A stretch of 64,000 bases of DNA from the NCBI RefSeq assembly GCF_905404315.1, contig NC_066282.1, forward strand, positions 3,124,501-3,188,500. Reading direction: 5' to 3'. Source of the DNA: Leptidea sinapis (taxonomy: Eukaryota; Arthropoda; Insecta; Lepidoptera; Pieridae). A model generated the notes under the pieces. It was not told where the DNA came from. It saw nothing but the letters and a program-made list of their open reading frames with translations, and made no database searches. Positions 11,484-23,345 of this stretch are shown here, in pieces. Position numbers and translations under genes: made by a program. Positions within the stretch are counted from its first letter, which is position 1. Each line of letters starts with the position of its first letter.

Positions 11484-11849
11484 GTCATAAGCATCCAAAT
11501 TAAGAATCTTATCTCTTTACTCTGTAGCGCCTAGCAACGATGACGTAAGTCATGGAACATAAGAGAAAGTATGTGTAAGTTGCGAGTGAGAGAAGGAAAC
11601 CCTTAATATTGATAGTTTTCTGTCAATCTTTGTATGTGGACCAGGCTAAACATAATTTTATTTATCCATTAATTATTATAGTGTAAAAAAAGATACAATA
11701 TTTTTATATATTATATACTTTTATTCAAAATAGAATTTTGAAATATGCCTTAAACTTAGAAGTGGGCCCCAGCTAACTCGGTGAGCTTATTTTGTTTTAT
11801 AAAAATCCGTAACTATATTAAATACCCTGAAGTAGGGTGCGCACTCCAT
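11484..11849. other. no gene seen
   Basis: AT-rich, no open frame of interest and no repeat that I recognise. Confidence 0.4.
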
Positions 11850-12125
11850 TCTCAAGGTGTGGTTTTATCATCAAATTAATTTCGTAACACATTTTCGGGG
11901 ATCATGTTGTAAATTGATATACATCGGCCAACAAAAGACTTACTAACTGAACATAGGCATAACGTGTTCATGTTTGTTCCTTAAGTTAACATAAGTTTCT
12001 AAAAAAATCGAATATATTCTTAAGTACACACATTACATAATTCACGAATATTTTGAGAGGCAACAATGTATTTATGATGTTTAGCTTAAAAAAAATCTTA
12101 AATTGATTCTTTAGGACCTGGGTTT
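11850..12125 (-). mobile_element. LINE C-terminal/3' fragment (CR1-like family)
   Basis: Read on the minus strand this is a worn copy of the same LINE end that is better preserved at 48740-49240: shared words include AAAAGACTTACTAACT and TTCTTTAGGACCT. It has frameshifts throughout and no usable open frame. Confidence 0.55.
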
Positions 12126-12154
12126 AATAATTTAAACCCAGGTCCTAAAGAATC
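12105..12154. repeat. perfect 23-bp inverted repeat with 4-base loop
   Basis: Arms 12105-12127 (GATTCTTTAGGACCTGGG plus TTTAA) and 12132-12154 are exact complements. The arm sequence is the LINE motif that encodes Leu-Gly-Pro-Lys-Glu in the copies at 44045 and 49201, so the palindrome arose by inverted duplication of LINE sequence. Confidence 0.9.
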
Positions 12155-13199
12155 TGTCTCTAATTAGTGGGGAATCATGGATTTTATAATTGTTGGATTG
12201 GAGAAGTACCTTTATGGCAAATCATATTGGTAGATTTCCAATTACAGAGCATAATGCGACTCAGTGCCGCACAATGCCGAATTGTGCTGATGCTTACTTA
12301 ATTGGAACATGAATTAGTTTTAAAATGCACCAGCAGAATGCGTGTGTACTAAGTTCAGTGTTGAAAAAAAATATTCATAGAGTTAGCAATCTAATAAGAA
12401 AATATGATGTTGTCTTCTTCATTTTGATAAATATGTTCATTTCCAAGAAAACATTTATGATGTCTGCTGTCTAAATGATTCGATCACCATGTTGACAAAA
12501 ATATATTTCTGTTCAATAAATATATTTGCATATTAGGAAATTGACTTGAGTTGTCGCTCTTGTAAGTTTAAACAATTTGTTGTGTTTTTAAAGTGATAAT
12601 TATTATTAATCCTAGAAGTGAGGGTTATCACTGTAACAACATAACAAATTTTTATTATTTCTAAAAACTACAACGAAACGAAAGTTTTAAATTTTTTCAA
12701 CAATAAACAATATTACTACCGATAGTAAATAAAATTTGGATCAATGCCAACTTATAGAAAAATTACACGTTAATTTTCTGCCACTGAGTTGGTATCTATT
12801 CTATGCATCAAACACACTCGCCGGAAAAACACAGAATACCGGCGTAAAGCAGCGGCTTAGTGCCATTTTGTTTAGCATTGGTTAGTGTCGAGCAATGACG
12901 ACCCTCCCGTCCCTCCACAATATGACAGCGGTCCTTAGAGATTTTATCCCAGGAGGGTACCGAGAACCAACGAGACAACAACACGGCAACACTAAGGGAA
13001 TACACTCCAACTTAAACGCCTTCCACCACCACTTTGAGGCGGTGTCAGCAAAATGGGATGTGTTCCTTTTTTGCATCCTACCCTTGGGGCAGGCTTCTAT
13101 GGATGATCTTAGTGCCTTTGCCGTTGCTTATGTGATAATATAGGGTAACAACCGTGCCTCCAGATTCTTTCAGCACAGAACGCCGGTGCAAATAAGTCA
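12155..13199. other. no intact gene; probable LINE-derived 3' half
   Basis: The segment 12820-13199 has higher GC than its surroundings and leads without a break into the reverse transcriptase fragment that follows, so it is probably part of the same decayed LINE or of a neighbouring repeat. No frame is conserved. The first 600 bases are AT-rich with nothing recognisable. Confidence 0.4.
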
Positions 13200-13515
13200 A
13201 AATCGGAGAGCAGCTACGACCGAGCAGCAGGTAACTACGACCGGCCGTCCCTGTTGCCGCTGCACACGGTGAACGGCCCATGGCACCCTGACCCATACGA
13301 CAAAAGAGAGCCGACACCCTCTTGGCCGTCAACTCGACGATAAAATTTTTCGGCGAGCTCTGTTGGACGTAAAGAAGTCGACCGAATCGGATGGAATTTC
13401 TCACATCTCACATCTCAGAATGTGTGCCCCCGAGTTGACGCCGGTGCTAACGCGTTTATTCCCCAACTTATTGAAGTTAGTCGTTGTCCATTCGATCCAA
13501 AAAAAGGTGACAGCA
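13200..13515 (+). pseudogene. LINE reverse transcriptase N-terminal fragment
   Basis: From about 13280 the plus strand reads RRALLDVKKSTESDGIS and then CAPELTPVLTRLFPNLLKL. This is the segment of a non-LTR reverse transcriptase that normally reads S-x-G-x-D-G-I-P and leads into the first palm motif. Several frame breaks are present, and the catalytic YADD box is absent. Confidence 0.65.
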
Positions 13516-14361
13516 TCTACTTTTTAATACTATTCATGTGCTTAATTGGAGCGATCAGGCAACCTGGGACTAGATAATGATGCAAAAGCCCAAAAAATAT
13601 TGTTGGGAGAGTTTATTTTGTCTTAAAACGCCAATTGTTTCCAAAGGAGTGGCAGAGAAGATAAGACGATCTATAGCTGATAATTATTATTGATTGATTT
13701 TTGTATATAGCTCTCGATATAGCGACTCGATGATTGGCAACAGTTTCAGTTACTGCATCCTTGATCGTAAAACCAGTTTCAAAATGCCTCAACTGGCAAT
13801 TATCAAATTTGTAGTAGTTGCTGGTATTGGCAATCATGTATATCCCCTTCATTCGAACAGTTTCACAGCTTCAGTCATGCTCAACCTGCTTCTTTAAGAT
13901 CCATAATGACACTGACTGTTGATCATGATTCAAAGTTTCATTTAGAATCCCGGCAACCGTAAACTGGACCTTTTTGTTGAGGCAACTGGCTATTGTTACA
14001 CTAAGCACTTAACTGGCATCAAAGGGAATTCCAAATGAATAAATTTGTATTGAAATTGAAGTGCAGCTATGCAGACTGTCAATTATGCACTTGCATGCCC
14101 TGCACCAACAGCAATTTTCGACTTCTGTGCTGTACATGACACCACTCAAGATCTGACTGACATAATAATGTTGTACATCCTATTTCTTATATAAATCACC
14201 TGAAACTGTCATATAACAATTTAATAGATCATATTATTTTTCACAGTTGTTTGTCTATTTCTGAGATTCCATTTCCATTCTCCCGTAATAGTCCCAGTTC
14301 CATTCTTGAATAACAATAAAAAAACATATTATGTATGTTTATTTATTTTTAATATCAAACC
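13516..14361. other. short LINE tail, then non-coding sequence
   Basis: Bases 13530-13573 end with a frame reading WSDQATWD and a stop, which resembles the LINE C-terminus at 47850-47876. The rest, up to the NTPCR stop codon, includes the NTPCR 3' UTR on the minus strand. No other gene is seen. Confidence 0.4.
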
Positions 14362-15486
14362 TTAGTTGCTATTGCTAAAACAGCTGGTGATTTCTTTCAT
14401 TATCTCTTCATGTAAATTGTTTCTGTTTTCTCGAGTCACCTGTAAAGAAGTTATTCTATTCTCTATATAATAGCATGATTACTTTACATGCCAAAATTAT
14501 AATTTATAATAATAATAATTGATTTTATTAGTATATACCACTGTTTTAGCAAGAGAGATCTTGTGTAATGTGCCTTTTTCAGGGGCAATTTCAATGAGGA
14601 CAAATCCTGCAAATCAAGATTAAGTACTAATCACTAGTCACCACCACCATAATATATTTTGATAAGTGTGATAACATAGGAAATGCTACCTATGTGGAAA
14701 AAACTTCTTAGTCAACTTGTTTGTTTGTTTCTTTATTTATTTAAGTATGATTACCGTCCATACTTTGGATCTGCATCTGATAGATTCAATAAGTGCATCA
14801 CTCTTTCTGCTTGGAATAGTTGCTACAACAATATATTTATTATTACTAAAGATTTCTTTAACTTTATTTTTGAATGCCACACTGAATAATTCCATTTTTC
14901 CAATTTCATCTATAATTAAACATGTTTTTGGGACATCCACCTACAAGAATGGATTAAGGTTTTAAATAAACTATATAAGTACTAGGTATTCTGATAACAA
15001 AAAAAATCCTAAGAAATCATTTCATTCAAATTCAAAGTTGAGAGAGGAGGAGATCTCATAATATGCAAGATTAATACTCTTTAAGCCCTGCAATACAGTA
15101 ATAAAAAATTAAGTACATTGTGCAATGATTGCAAAGCAATACTTTCGAACTCTTCAATTAGGACACCATATTTTCCAACTGCATATTTTGTAGGTACATC
15201 GAGTAAAGACTGATCTCTGGCTAATCTGCCTCTCAGCCCATTTAAGGCGACAATATCGAACCCCTCTCTAACCCTGTTTCTCCTCACTTCTTCAGTTATA
15301 AAACCAACAGTTTTAATGTCGTTTTTGTTTAATGAAGAACAAAGTTTCTTTGTTAGAGTAGTCTTTCCGACACCTGCAAATTTAAAATATTTCAGTTTTT
15401 TAATGTGGAAACCCACCTGTAAACGAATTTTATTAATTTTTTTTATGTACCTAACCTGGGTCCCCGGTAAGAACAAAGTAATTCAT
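14362..15486 (-). CDS. NTPCR: NTPCR/THEP1-type nucleoside-triphosphatase, 4 exons, 183 aa
   Basis: Minus-strand exons are 15486-15456, 15373-15117, 14940-14755 and 14439-14362 (31 + 257 + 186 + 78 = 552 nt). All introns are GT-AG and the frame is intact to TAA. The Walker A loop GDPGVGKT (residues 8-15) is assembled across the first intron. Walker B is LIIDEIGKMELF (Asp about 107, Glu about 108). The family motif VTRENRN lies near residue 159, at the start of exon 4. Total length is close to human NTPCR (190 residues). Family members hydrolyse nucleoside 5'-triphosphates. The protein lacks a targeting signal and is probably soluble. The Harbinger-type transposase begins about 490 bp away in the opposite direction, so the two diverge. 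Nothing suggests loss of function. Confidence 0.93.
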
Positions 15487-15979
15487 TGTTTATTTCTTAG
15501 AAATTTGGTTTTCACATAAATCGGTTGGTTGGTCTTTTTCATAAGACACATCGGTTTTCGCAAACAAGGTCCACAACGGCATGAATGTTGAAAAATGGCA
15601 TATTACAGCTGAACACTCATAAAAAAAACTCACGAATGAACTGAGTCACTTTTCACAATCCTATTTTCAGCCGAATGAAGAACACAATAGTGTTCTTGAG
15701 TAAAAACTCTAAAGAGACTTTTAACACTTTTAGAATACCTGTGATTTGTGAATATTGTGATCTAGCAAAAAATGTGGCTGACGTACTCGGTCAGCTGTTT
15801 CGTATTTGACGTTGGTTAATGTCCATGTCAGTTGAATGTTTATAAACATTGAAATTTTAAGAAGGTAGGTATTTGTAGTAATATATTCAATATTGTATTG
15901 TTACAAATTGGCAATTACTGTTGTTTTTAATTTTTTCTCATGACTTAATAAATATTTCTATTTGCTTAGGTATTTAAAA
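15487..15979. other. intergenic between NTPCR and the transposase remnant
   Basis: This holds the NTPCR promoter (minus) and any 5' end of the proposed Harbinger element (plus). I see no clear TATA box and no inverted partner for sequences beyond 27.06 kb. Confidence 0.45.
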
Positions 15980-17285
15980 ATGCAAGCCATACAATCCCTG
16001 CATAGCATTGCATGCATTCAAAAGTGTTCACGTACGAAAGTGTATCGTAAGAGAATCGATCCGTTCTCTCTGGGTGACGAGGTATTCCTAAAGCGGTACC
16101 GGTTTTCAAAACAAATGGCTAAGGTCATAATTAATTTAGTCCGTGAAGAGTTGGAGCTGAATCGTAAAGGTTGTGGCACCTCACCAGAATTGCAGGTATT
16201 AACGGCAATTAGGTGTTGGGGTCTTCGTGAGGTGAGTTAATCACTTTCGATATTTATATAATCAAATAATGAGCTTTTCTTTTTAATGGAATACAGGACA
16301 AACGAGCGTACTTGATGTTAAGTGATCACCGCCGGTCACATTATCTTGCAACACCAGAGGAATCAAAGAAGCGTTGCCGGCCTTTATGGTGGGGATGATA
16401 TCCTAATTTATGGCGTGTTGTGCGAATGTGGAATTCGGCGGCAGGAATCAGGTCAAACAGCTCTTCAGAACACTTTCCGTGATATATGTGGTAGAAGTCA
16501 CACAATGAAGCAACATGTCTACACAACTCCAAGTGGTCTGGCCGTTGACAGGACACTGGTCCGACAATTCGAGTAGCTCTGCGTTGCACGAATGCACGCC
16601 CCCGCAATTCAGTCTAGAATGTGGGCCGGCTTGAACGACTGTTGTGCTCTTTGAGCTTTGCTTTCCAGATGACCGTGGAACTAACATCCGCTCAAGATTT
16701 CGAGACCGAGTATTCCAATACTTGGCTAGGCTTTAAGAGAATTGTTGTCAAAGAGCGGTGATATGAAAAATGGAGGTTATGTTACCCCATTCCGCGACCT
16801 CAAAAGAGGATATTACATATAAGATTATTTACATTATAGGTTCAAGAAGATGCTGGGGAGCTTCATGGGCTATCTCAAGCAACTACCAGTCGGATATGCA
16901 GCAGAGTAGCACGTGCGCTCGCGCGACTTTCCTCACCTAATATACAGTTGCTCACCTCTATCGCCAAGGATGTTGTTGATAGAATTTCACCAAGGGTTTT
17001 CTAATTATAATTGAGTGTCTTGATAACATCTATATAAGAATAAAAACACATGTGGGAATGCACCCCATTATCTCATAGATAGAAAAGGACTTCCTCAATG
17101 TTAAATATTCAAGAATATTTACCTATTTAAAATTGTAAACTAAGATAGATTTTACTTTTACTCTACCATGGTCTTGAGACCACAATCTTGCTGAAAAGAA
17201 ATATAGTGAGGCACATACAACTAGAAATGATGTGGAATGTTGCTTTGGTATGTTGAAACAGTATTTCCAATGCCTGCTGCCTTAG
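15980..17285 (+). pseudogene. PIF/Harbinger (HARBI1-like) transposase, decayed
   Basis: Exon 1 (15980-16231) encodes 84 residues including DPFSLGDEVFLKRYRFSKQM and ELQVLTAIRCWG, the N-terminal helix-rich region of HARBI1-type transposases. It is followed by a good donor (GAG|GTGAGT). Exon 2 (16840-17004) continues in phase with EDAGELHGLSQATTSRICSR, the family's helix-turn-helix-like segment, and then hits a stop. Further on, 17181-17285 still reads AEKKYSEAHTTRNDVECCFG, the conserved end of the DDE domain with its glutamate. The central part carrying the two catalytic aspartates is eroded, so it is not an active nuclease. The intron between exons 1 and 2 contains a reversed LINE piece. Its neighbour on the far side of the nested LINEs is a Myb/SANT gene, the usual partner gene in Harbinger elements. 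Confidence 0.8.
16270..16715 (-). mobile_element. LINE 3' fragment inside the transposase intron
   Basis: The minus strand encodes a stretch with RRATRIVGPVSCQRPDHL and then CRHVASLCDFYHIYHGKCSE, LIPAAEFH and LGYHPHH. This is the well-known C-terminus of a common lepidopteran LINE polyprotein. A deletion joins HPHH directly to KGRQRFFDSSGVAR. It lies antisense to the transposase. Confidence 0.8.
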
Positions 17286-17601
17286 ATAATTAAGTTGCTA
17301 ACATTGATATTTATGGGAAGTAGGTATGGAAATTGTCAATAACATTTTTAATATAGCTACTGATTTGTAAAGATATCTATGTTTTGAAGAAGAATCTAGT
17401 AGAAATTCAACAATTATTGCTTTTCCAAAATTCTTCTTGGTATGAATTTTAATGTAATTTAAGTATAATAAAAATATAAAATAATAAATAAAAATAGACT
17501 TTATTTCTTTCGAAGTCTGTTTCCAACTACTCTAGCTTATAAAATTAAACAAAATATTCAAAAGATGCAACTTCGGTAGCTAGAGGTTCCAAAATGAACA
17601 T

Positions 17602-18610
17602 TTATATGATATCTCTGACTTCGAAGTGCCTATTAGCAAAGGCTTCCTCCAGTATTTCGGTCCAATATGGGCCTAATGTCTGATATATTTCATCTTCCCA
17701 TCTTTTTGGTAGCCATCCTCTAAGCTGTTTGTCTTCTCTTGGGTACCAAAGAGTAACCTGCTTGGACCATTTTTCTAGGTTACAGCAAAGCAAATGACCT
17801 GTCCATCTCCATTTTTGCTGATCAATTCGCATTAGGATGTCCTTGACTTTTGTTTTATGAATGTATTATGGACTCTGTTCTTAGTTTTTATTCCCAACAT
17901 ACTCCTTTCCATTGCCTGTTGACACACTGTAAGTTTCTGTGTTGTTGGGTCAGAGCCCAGGTTTCGCAGCCATAAGTTATGCATGGTAGAATGCATGTGT
18001 TGTAGGTCTTTGTTTTGATGTTTATGCTTAGGTCTTCTCTTTTTAAAATCTGCTTTAGTGTCCAGTATTTTCTCCATCCACATGCTACTCTTTTGTTGAT
18101 TTCCTTGGTCCTTTGATTAGAAGGAGAACTTATTTGTCCAAGATAAACATATTCATTGAGATACTTGGTTAGTATCTCATCACATTTGATTCCTATCTGT
18201 TCTGAGTTGGTCATCAATTTTGGCGTTTCTAGGTTCATCTTTTAGTCTGACATTTTGGCTTTCTTGCGCAAGCTGTAGTATCATAGTTTCGAGTTTTCGG
18301 GGATCTTCATCTAACGGAACTATATTGTCAGCAGACCTGAGATTATTAAGTGGTCGACCATTGATATTTAAGCCAAACTCATACCAATCTAATTTTCGAA
18401 AATTCTTTCCAGTACATTGTAAATAGTTTTGGGGACAAAAGATCTCCCTGTCTGACTCCTCAGTTTATTTGAAAAGTGAATGATGTTTCTTATAATGTTG
18501 ATGTACAATTTGCTGATACCCTGTTCCTCCAGAATTGACCAAATAAATTTATGAATGAGACTTTCAAAAGCTTTGCATGCATCAATGAATGCAAGATAAA
18601 TAAGTTTTTA
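17602..18610 (-). pseudogene. RTE reverse transcriptase, C-terminal half
   Basis: From its 5' side the minus strand reads through a degenerate palm motif (LNNLRSADNIVPL, in place of the usual Y/F-ADD box), then KCDEILTKYLNEYVYLGQ, ILPCITYGCETWALTQQH, and finally KWRWTGHLLC followed by KRWEDEI, the typical order of an RTE C-terminus. The catalytic Asp-Asp is altered and there are frame breaks near 18240 and 17832-17900, so it is inactive. Confidence 0.8.
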
Positions 18611-19123
18611 GTATTCATCATAGTAGGGGGGCAGAGTTATTCGCGTCCGTAGGAACTACCTAGCCACTACCCTACACGTGCCCCCTGGGTGGTGCCAAAT
18701 GAATAACAACGCCGGGTCTCGGGCGGCGGTGAATTAACCCGACCAAACCAGCCTAATCAGCTTGGTCTAACAGTGAGAGTAGGAAATGACTCACACAAAC
18801 CGCAACCCTGTGAACTCTATCTGCAGGATCGGTAGCCTTGGCTTAATTGTCCGGACTATGAAGAAGACAGCTTCTATAAAAAATTACCCTAAGTCTACGG
18901 TGAGATTCGTGCCAAGAGACTGCATGGCTGGTGGGAGACCAGTCGCAAACGATCCACATCGACGGACCTGGCAAACGTCGTTGCATTAGCCTTCTAGGGA
19001 GAATAGGCGTCACCTTCCTAGCGACTGTTATATCGGCCTTACTCGTGGGAATAAAATGAACCAATTAAATACAAATAATCAACAAACTTTACCATCTCTA
19101 AAAAACCAACCAACCCTAACAGC

Positions 19124-20470
19124 ATGATCCAACAAACTCTGTATGAAAGCATGTTTACTCGGAACAGAAGCAACTCGACATCGTCTCTGCCAACTAAGCT
19201 TAATTACTATAATTACAACCAACAAAACAAGGAGAAAGACTATCTGGATTCACAATCCGATACTCTGCCGATTGCCAGTGACGACATAATATCAGACCAT
19301 GAAGAATGGCAAAGGGATGAAATTCCCACCAGAAGAAAGAAAAGGAAAGAAACAAGTCCAATTCACAATGACGGGAATAAAAAACAGAAAAATTCCCCAG
19401 ACTTTGTGATTCCTACACGCAATAGTTTTGAACTACTCGATACGGAGCCTACGAATAAAACCAACAATACAGATAAAGTATATGTACCAAAGCCAGAACC
19501 CATCTTTGTTACGGGCGTAATTAATGTAAATTCTCTTAAAGATGTACTAAACAAATTTGTAAAAAGCGATCTTTACCTCATGACCACACTAAGATCTGGG
19601 CACGTCATAAAAATTATACCTAAAGACATCCAGACATACAAAACGATTCGAGAGAATTTCATTGCCGATAATATCTCACACTATACTTAGCAGCTTAAAA
19701 GCGAGCGAGCGTACAGAGTAGTATTACGCGGACTCCATGCTTCAGAAAATACCACAGAAATTTCAAAAGATTTGTATGAAATTGGACATGAAGTGAGACA
19801 AATAGTCAATATCAGACATCGAGCTACAAAGGAACCGTTGCCTGTTTTTTATGTCGACTTAGAACCAAAACCAAACAACAAAGCCATTTTCGATGTAAAA
19901 TACTTGAATAACATGAAGATTACTTTTGAAGCCCCATATAAGAAAAAGGAAATCATTCAATGCAAGAGGTGTCAGAGATTTGGGCATTCCAAGAACCAAT
20001 GTTTCAGGCCCTATCGCTGTGTTAAATACGGTAGCGCTCACCCTACAACAACATGTACCAAAAAACCAGACACTGAGGCTACTTGCGCGAACTGTGACGA
20101 AAAACACCCCGCTAGTTACAAAGGATGCAAAGTGTACAAACAGTATAGAGAAAGAATTCTTAAATTAGACCCTAAGACAAAAGAAACACCAATGCCTAGC
20201 AATATAGAGATGAAAAACCCGGGTCCACACCCGGGTTCAAAGCCTAACTGCACAGATAATCAAAACCTAATTAAAACCTATTCAGTAGCAACGAAAACCA
20301 AAAAACAATATACTCAAAAAGACATAAAGAACGACTTGGCCGACCTTACTGACTTAATGGACATAATGTTCGAAAAACTACAACATTCAATGTTGACAAT
20401 GATGGAAAAAATCATGGACAAAATGATGGACCGTATGGTTCAGCTAGTCAGCAGCCTGGTTAAAAAATGA
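19124..20470 (+). pseudogene. Jockey ORF1 (gag-like RNA-binding protein) with one stop
   Basis: The frame is continuous from ATG 19124 to TGA 20468-20470, apart from a TAG at 19688-19690, and would be about 448 residues. The N-terminal third is polar and charged, with a basic RRKKRK. After the stop come RAYRVVLRGLHASENTTEI and the segment ending LPVFYVDLEPKPNNKA, the PRE_C2HC domain typical of Jockey gag proteins. CCHC-type zinc knuckles follow: CKRCQRFGHSKNQC, a second one beginning CVKYGSAHPTTTC (its second Cys replaced by Tyr) and CANCDEKHPASYKGC. The end is methionine-rich and may form a coiled coil. Its stop overlaps the ORF2 start (ATGA), a common LINE arrangement. Confidence 0.9.
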
Positions 20471-23162
20471 CCCGAAACCTCCAAGTAGTCACTTGGAACG
20501 CCAACGGCTTGACGGAACGTCGTCAAGAACTAGAAACTTTTCTCAGAACAGAAATGATTGATATTGCACTAATCTCTGAAACAAGATTCACTTTGACACC
20601 GAAGACACACATAAACTTTAATAACTATACAGTGTATACAACCAATCACCCAACTGGGAATAGCCATGGAGGAACAGCAGTTATTATTAAAAGCAACGTT
20701 AAACACTACCCTATTGAGGAATACCGAACAGAAAAAAAATACAAGCAACATCTATTAAACTTGTAGACAGCAAACTAGAAACAGTATTCTCCGCTGTATA
20801 CTGTCCTCCAAAACATACTATAACTGCCAGCGACTTCGTAAACTATTTTTCTACATTGGGTAACAGATTTATATGTGCTGGCGACTGGAATTCAAAACAT
20901 TTAAATTGGGGATCTAGGCTGACCAACACTAGAGGAAGACAACTCTGTAAAGCCACAGAAGAGATGAAGTTAGAATGTCATTCCGGCAGAGAACCTACCT
21001 ATTGGCCTACCGACAGACTAAGAATTCCAGACTTATTAGACTTTTTTATTGTTAAAAACATAGATAGTAACTACTTAAACATAGAACCACGTATAGATCT
21101 CACATTTGACCACACACCAGTTATACTGAATGTTACTACAACAGTTAATCTGGTAGAACCCCCCCTTAGAATATACAACATGAACACTACAGACTGGACA
21201 ATCTATAAAAATATAATCACGACAGAGACAGAACTAAAGACCAAGATTAATACAATAGAAGAACTCGAAAGACAACTGGAACAACTTAATATGACTATTC
21301 ACATTGCTGCCAATTCTGCAACTCCAAAAAAGACAGGTAAAGGAAAACCTATGAAACATAACTCATATCCAAAGGATATTAAAGAGAAAATACAAGAGCG
21401 CCGTCGTTTGAGAAAAACCTGGATATCCCAGTGATAGGACTGCATTCAATAGGTTCTCAAACGAACTCAAAGGCCTTATCAGCACCCTAGAAAATGATAA
21501 TATTCAACACTATCTTTCGAACCTAGATCCAACGAGAGACACAAACTACTCGCTGTGGAAGGCTACCAAGAATCTAAAGCGCCCGAAAATCCACTTATCT
21601 CCTATAAATGATGGAAAAGGAGGATGGGCAAGATCAAATAAAGAAAAGGCAACAATCTTTGCAGAACATTTGAAAACAGTTTTCCAACCATTCCCTGAAA
21701 ACAATCCCGAACAAACTATGGAAATCAAGAAATACATTGAATCTGCGAACCAAATGTGTCTTCCACTAAAAAGTACCAGCCCAAAAGAAATCATGAAAGA
21801 AATAAGGAACCTTAAGGAAGGTAAAGCACCCGGCTATGACCTCATTGATGCCACATTACTTAAAAACCTGCCTCATAAAGGTGTAATGAAATTAGTTAAC
21901 ATCTTTAATGCCAGCTTAAGTCTAGAACATTTCCCTGGGCAATGGAAAATTGCACATGTAGTCATGGTACCGAAACCCCGTAAACCCCCACACGAAGCTA
22001 CTTCATATAGACCTATCAGCCTGCTACCAGTTATTGGCAAACTGTTTGAAAGGATATTGCTTAACAGGATGAAAGAACATCTAAGTGCAGTATTACCGAA
22101 CCATCAATTTGGATTTCGGGAAAAACACGGGACAATTGAACAGGTACACCGTATAATTGACACCATTAGCAGATGCCTTGAAAATAAATTATATTGCTCG
22201 GCAGTCTTTTTGGATATCAGCCAAGCGTTTGATAAGGTATGGCATGACGGCCTCCTGTTCAAGATAAAAAAGCATCTCCCGCATTGTCTATTCCGAATAC
22301 TTAAATCTTACTTACATAAAAGATGCTACCAAGTGAAGTACAGCGATGATCTCTCAGAAGTACACGAAATAAAATCAGGTGTCCCTCAAGGCAGTATCTT
22401 GGGCCCTGTACTATACCAAATTTTTACAGCAGATATCCCAACAACTGACGACACCACTACTGCGACTTACGCTGACGATACGGCATTACTGTCGGCTCAT
22501 AGCAACCCAGAAACGGCTTCATCACAGTTGCAAAACCACCTAACAGAAGTTGAGACGTGGCTGAAGCGTTGGAGAATAAAAGCCAATGAGAGCAAATCGG
22601 TACATGTAACATTTACACTTAGGCGAGAAACATGTCCACCAGTAAAGCTAAACTGCAAAGTTATCCCTCAAGATAATAACGCAAAATACTTGGGCATGCA
22701 CCTAGACAGAAAACTTACATGGCAAAAACATATTTGGACAAAGCGGAAACAACTAGATGGAAAATTGCGGTCACTGAACTGGTTATTGGGACGCCAATCA
22801 CAACTAAATCCCAACAGCAAGATGCTAGTGTATAAAACTACCATAAAACCAATGTGGACTTACGGAATACAGTTGTGGGGAACTGCCAGCAATAGCAATA
22901 TAGATATCCTGGAAAGATTCCAGACCAAAGCTCTGAGAACAATGTTTGGCATCCCTCATTGTATAAGTAATAGATACATATACTTCGACTTCGGCCTTAA
23001 AACAGTTGACAGGAAATAGCCCAACACAGCCTGAAGTATCAGGAGAAGCTGACCGTCCATGTAAACAAACTGGCACACGCTCTAAGTGGAGAAGATGCTC
23101 TTCAGTATACCCGGCTAAAAAGAAGTGACATACCGAGCCTACATAAAAGATTTACCACTTGA
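20467..23162 (+). pseudogene. Jockey ORF2 (endonuclease and reverse transcriptase), frameshifted
   Basis: The protein begins MTRNLQVVTWNANGL, the start of an APE-type endonuclease, with ICAGDWNSKHLNWGS further on. The first frameshift falls in or near the A run at about 20731-20738. A second is near 21425-21432, and a third at about 23015, after which frame 3 continues to TGA 23160-23162. The reverse transcriptase (about 21790-22700) has SYRPISLLPVIGKLFER, SGVPQGSILGPVLY and ATYADDTALLS with both catalytic aspartates intact. Each break is a single shift and the coding potential on either side is good, so the element decayed recently, or some breaks could be assembly errors in homopolymers. 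Confidence 0.9.
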
Positions 23163-23345
23163 CAACAAGAGAGTCGTGTGAAAAGAATTTTCACACAAGT
23201 GTGGCTCTTGAGGAAAACATAAACTGAGAAATCAAACAAAGAAGTGGCTTATTGTTGGAAAACAGATTGCCATGAAGCAGATATTATCAAAAAAAAAAAA
23301 GTATTCATTATATTTCTGCAATTCTACTGTATGGATATGATCAAT

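Larger units (their letters stand above)
18622..23300 (+). mobile_element. Jockey-clade LINE, nearly full length (4.7 kb)
   Basis: The element has a GC-richer 5' UTR (18622-19123), a gag-like ORF1, an endonuclease/reverse transcriptase ORF2 and a short 3' UTR ending in a run of 12 A at 23289-23300. It is flanked by GTATTCAT (18611-18618 and 23301-23308); the match extends to 11 bases with one difference. It lies in the reverse transcriptase of the RTE element and in the opposite orientation. It has one internal stop in ORF1 and about three frameshifts in ORF2, so it is dead but fairly young. Confidence 0.9.

Noticed and set aside
13078..13404. 108-codon minus-strand frame
   Set aside because: It is antisense to a LINE reverse transcriptase fragment and has no recognisable content.
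14530..14607. Possible extra exon of the NTPCR gene (good acceptor)
   Set aside because: Joining exon 3 directly to 14439-14362 reproduces the family motif VTRENRN in frame, so no exon is needed here.
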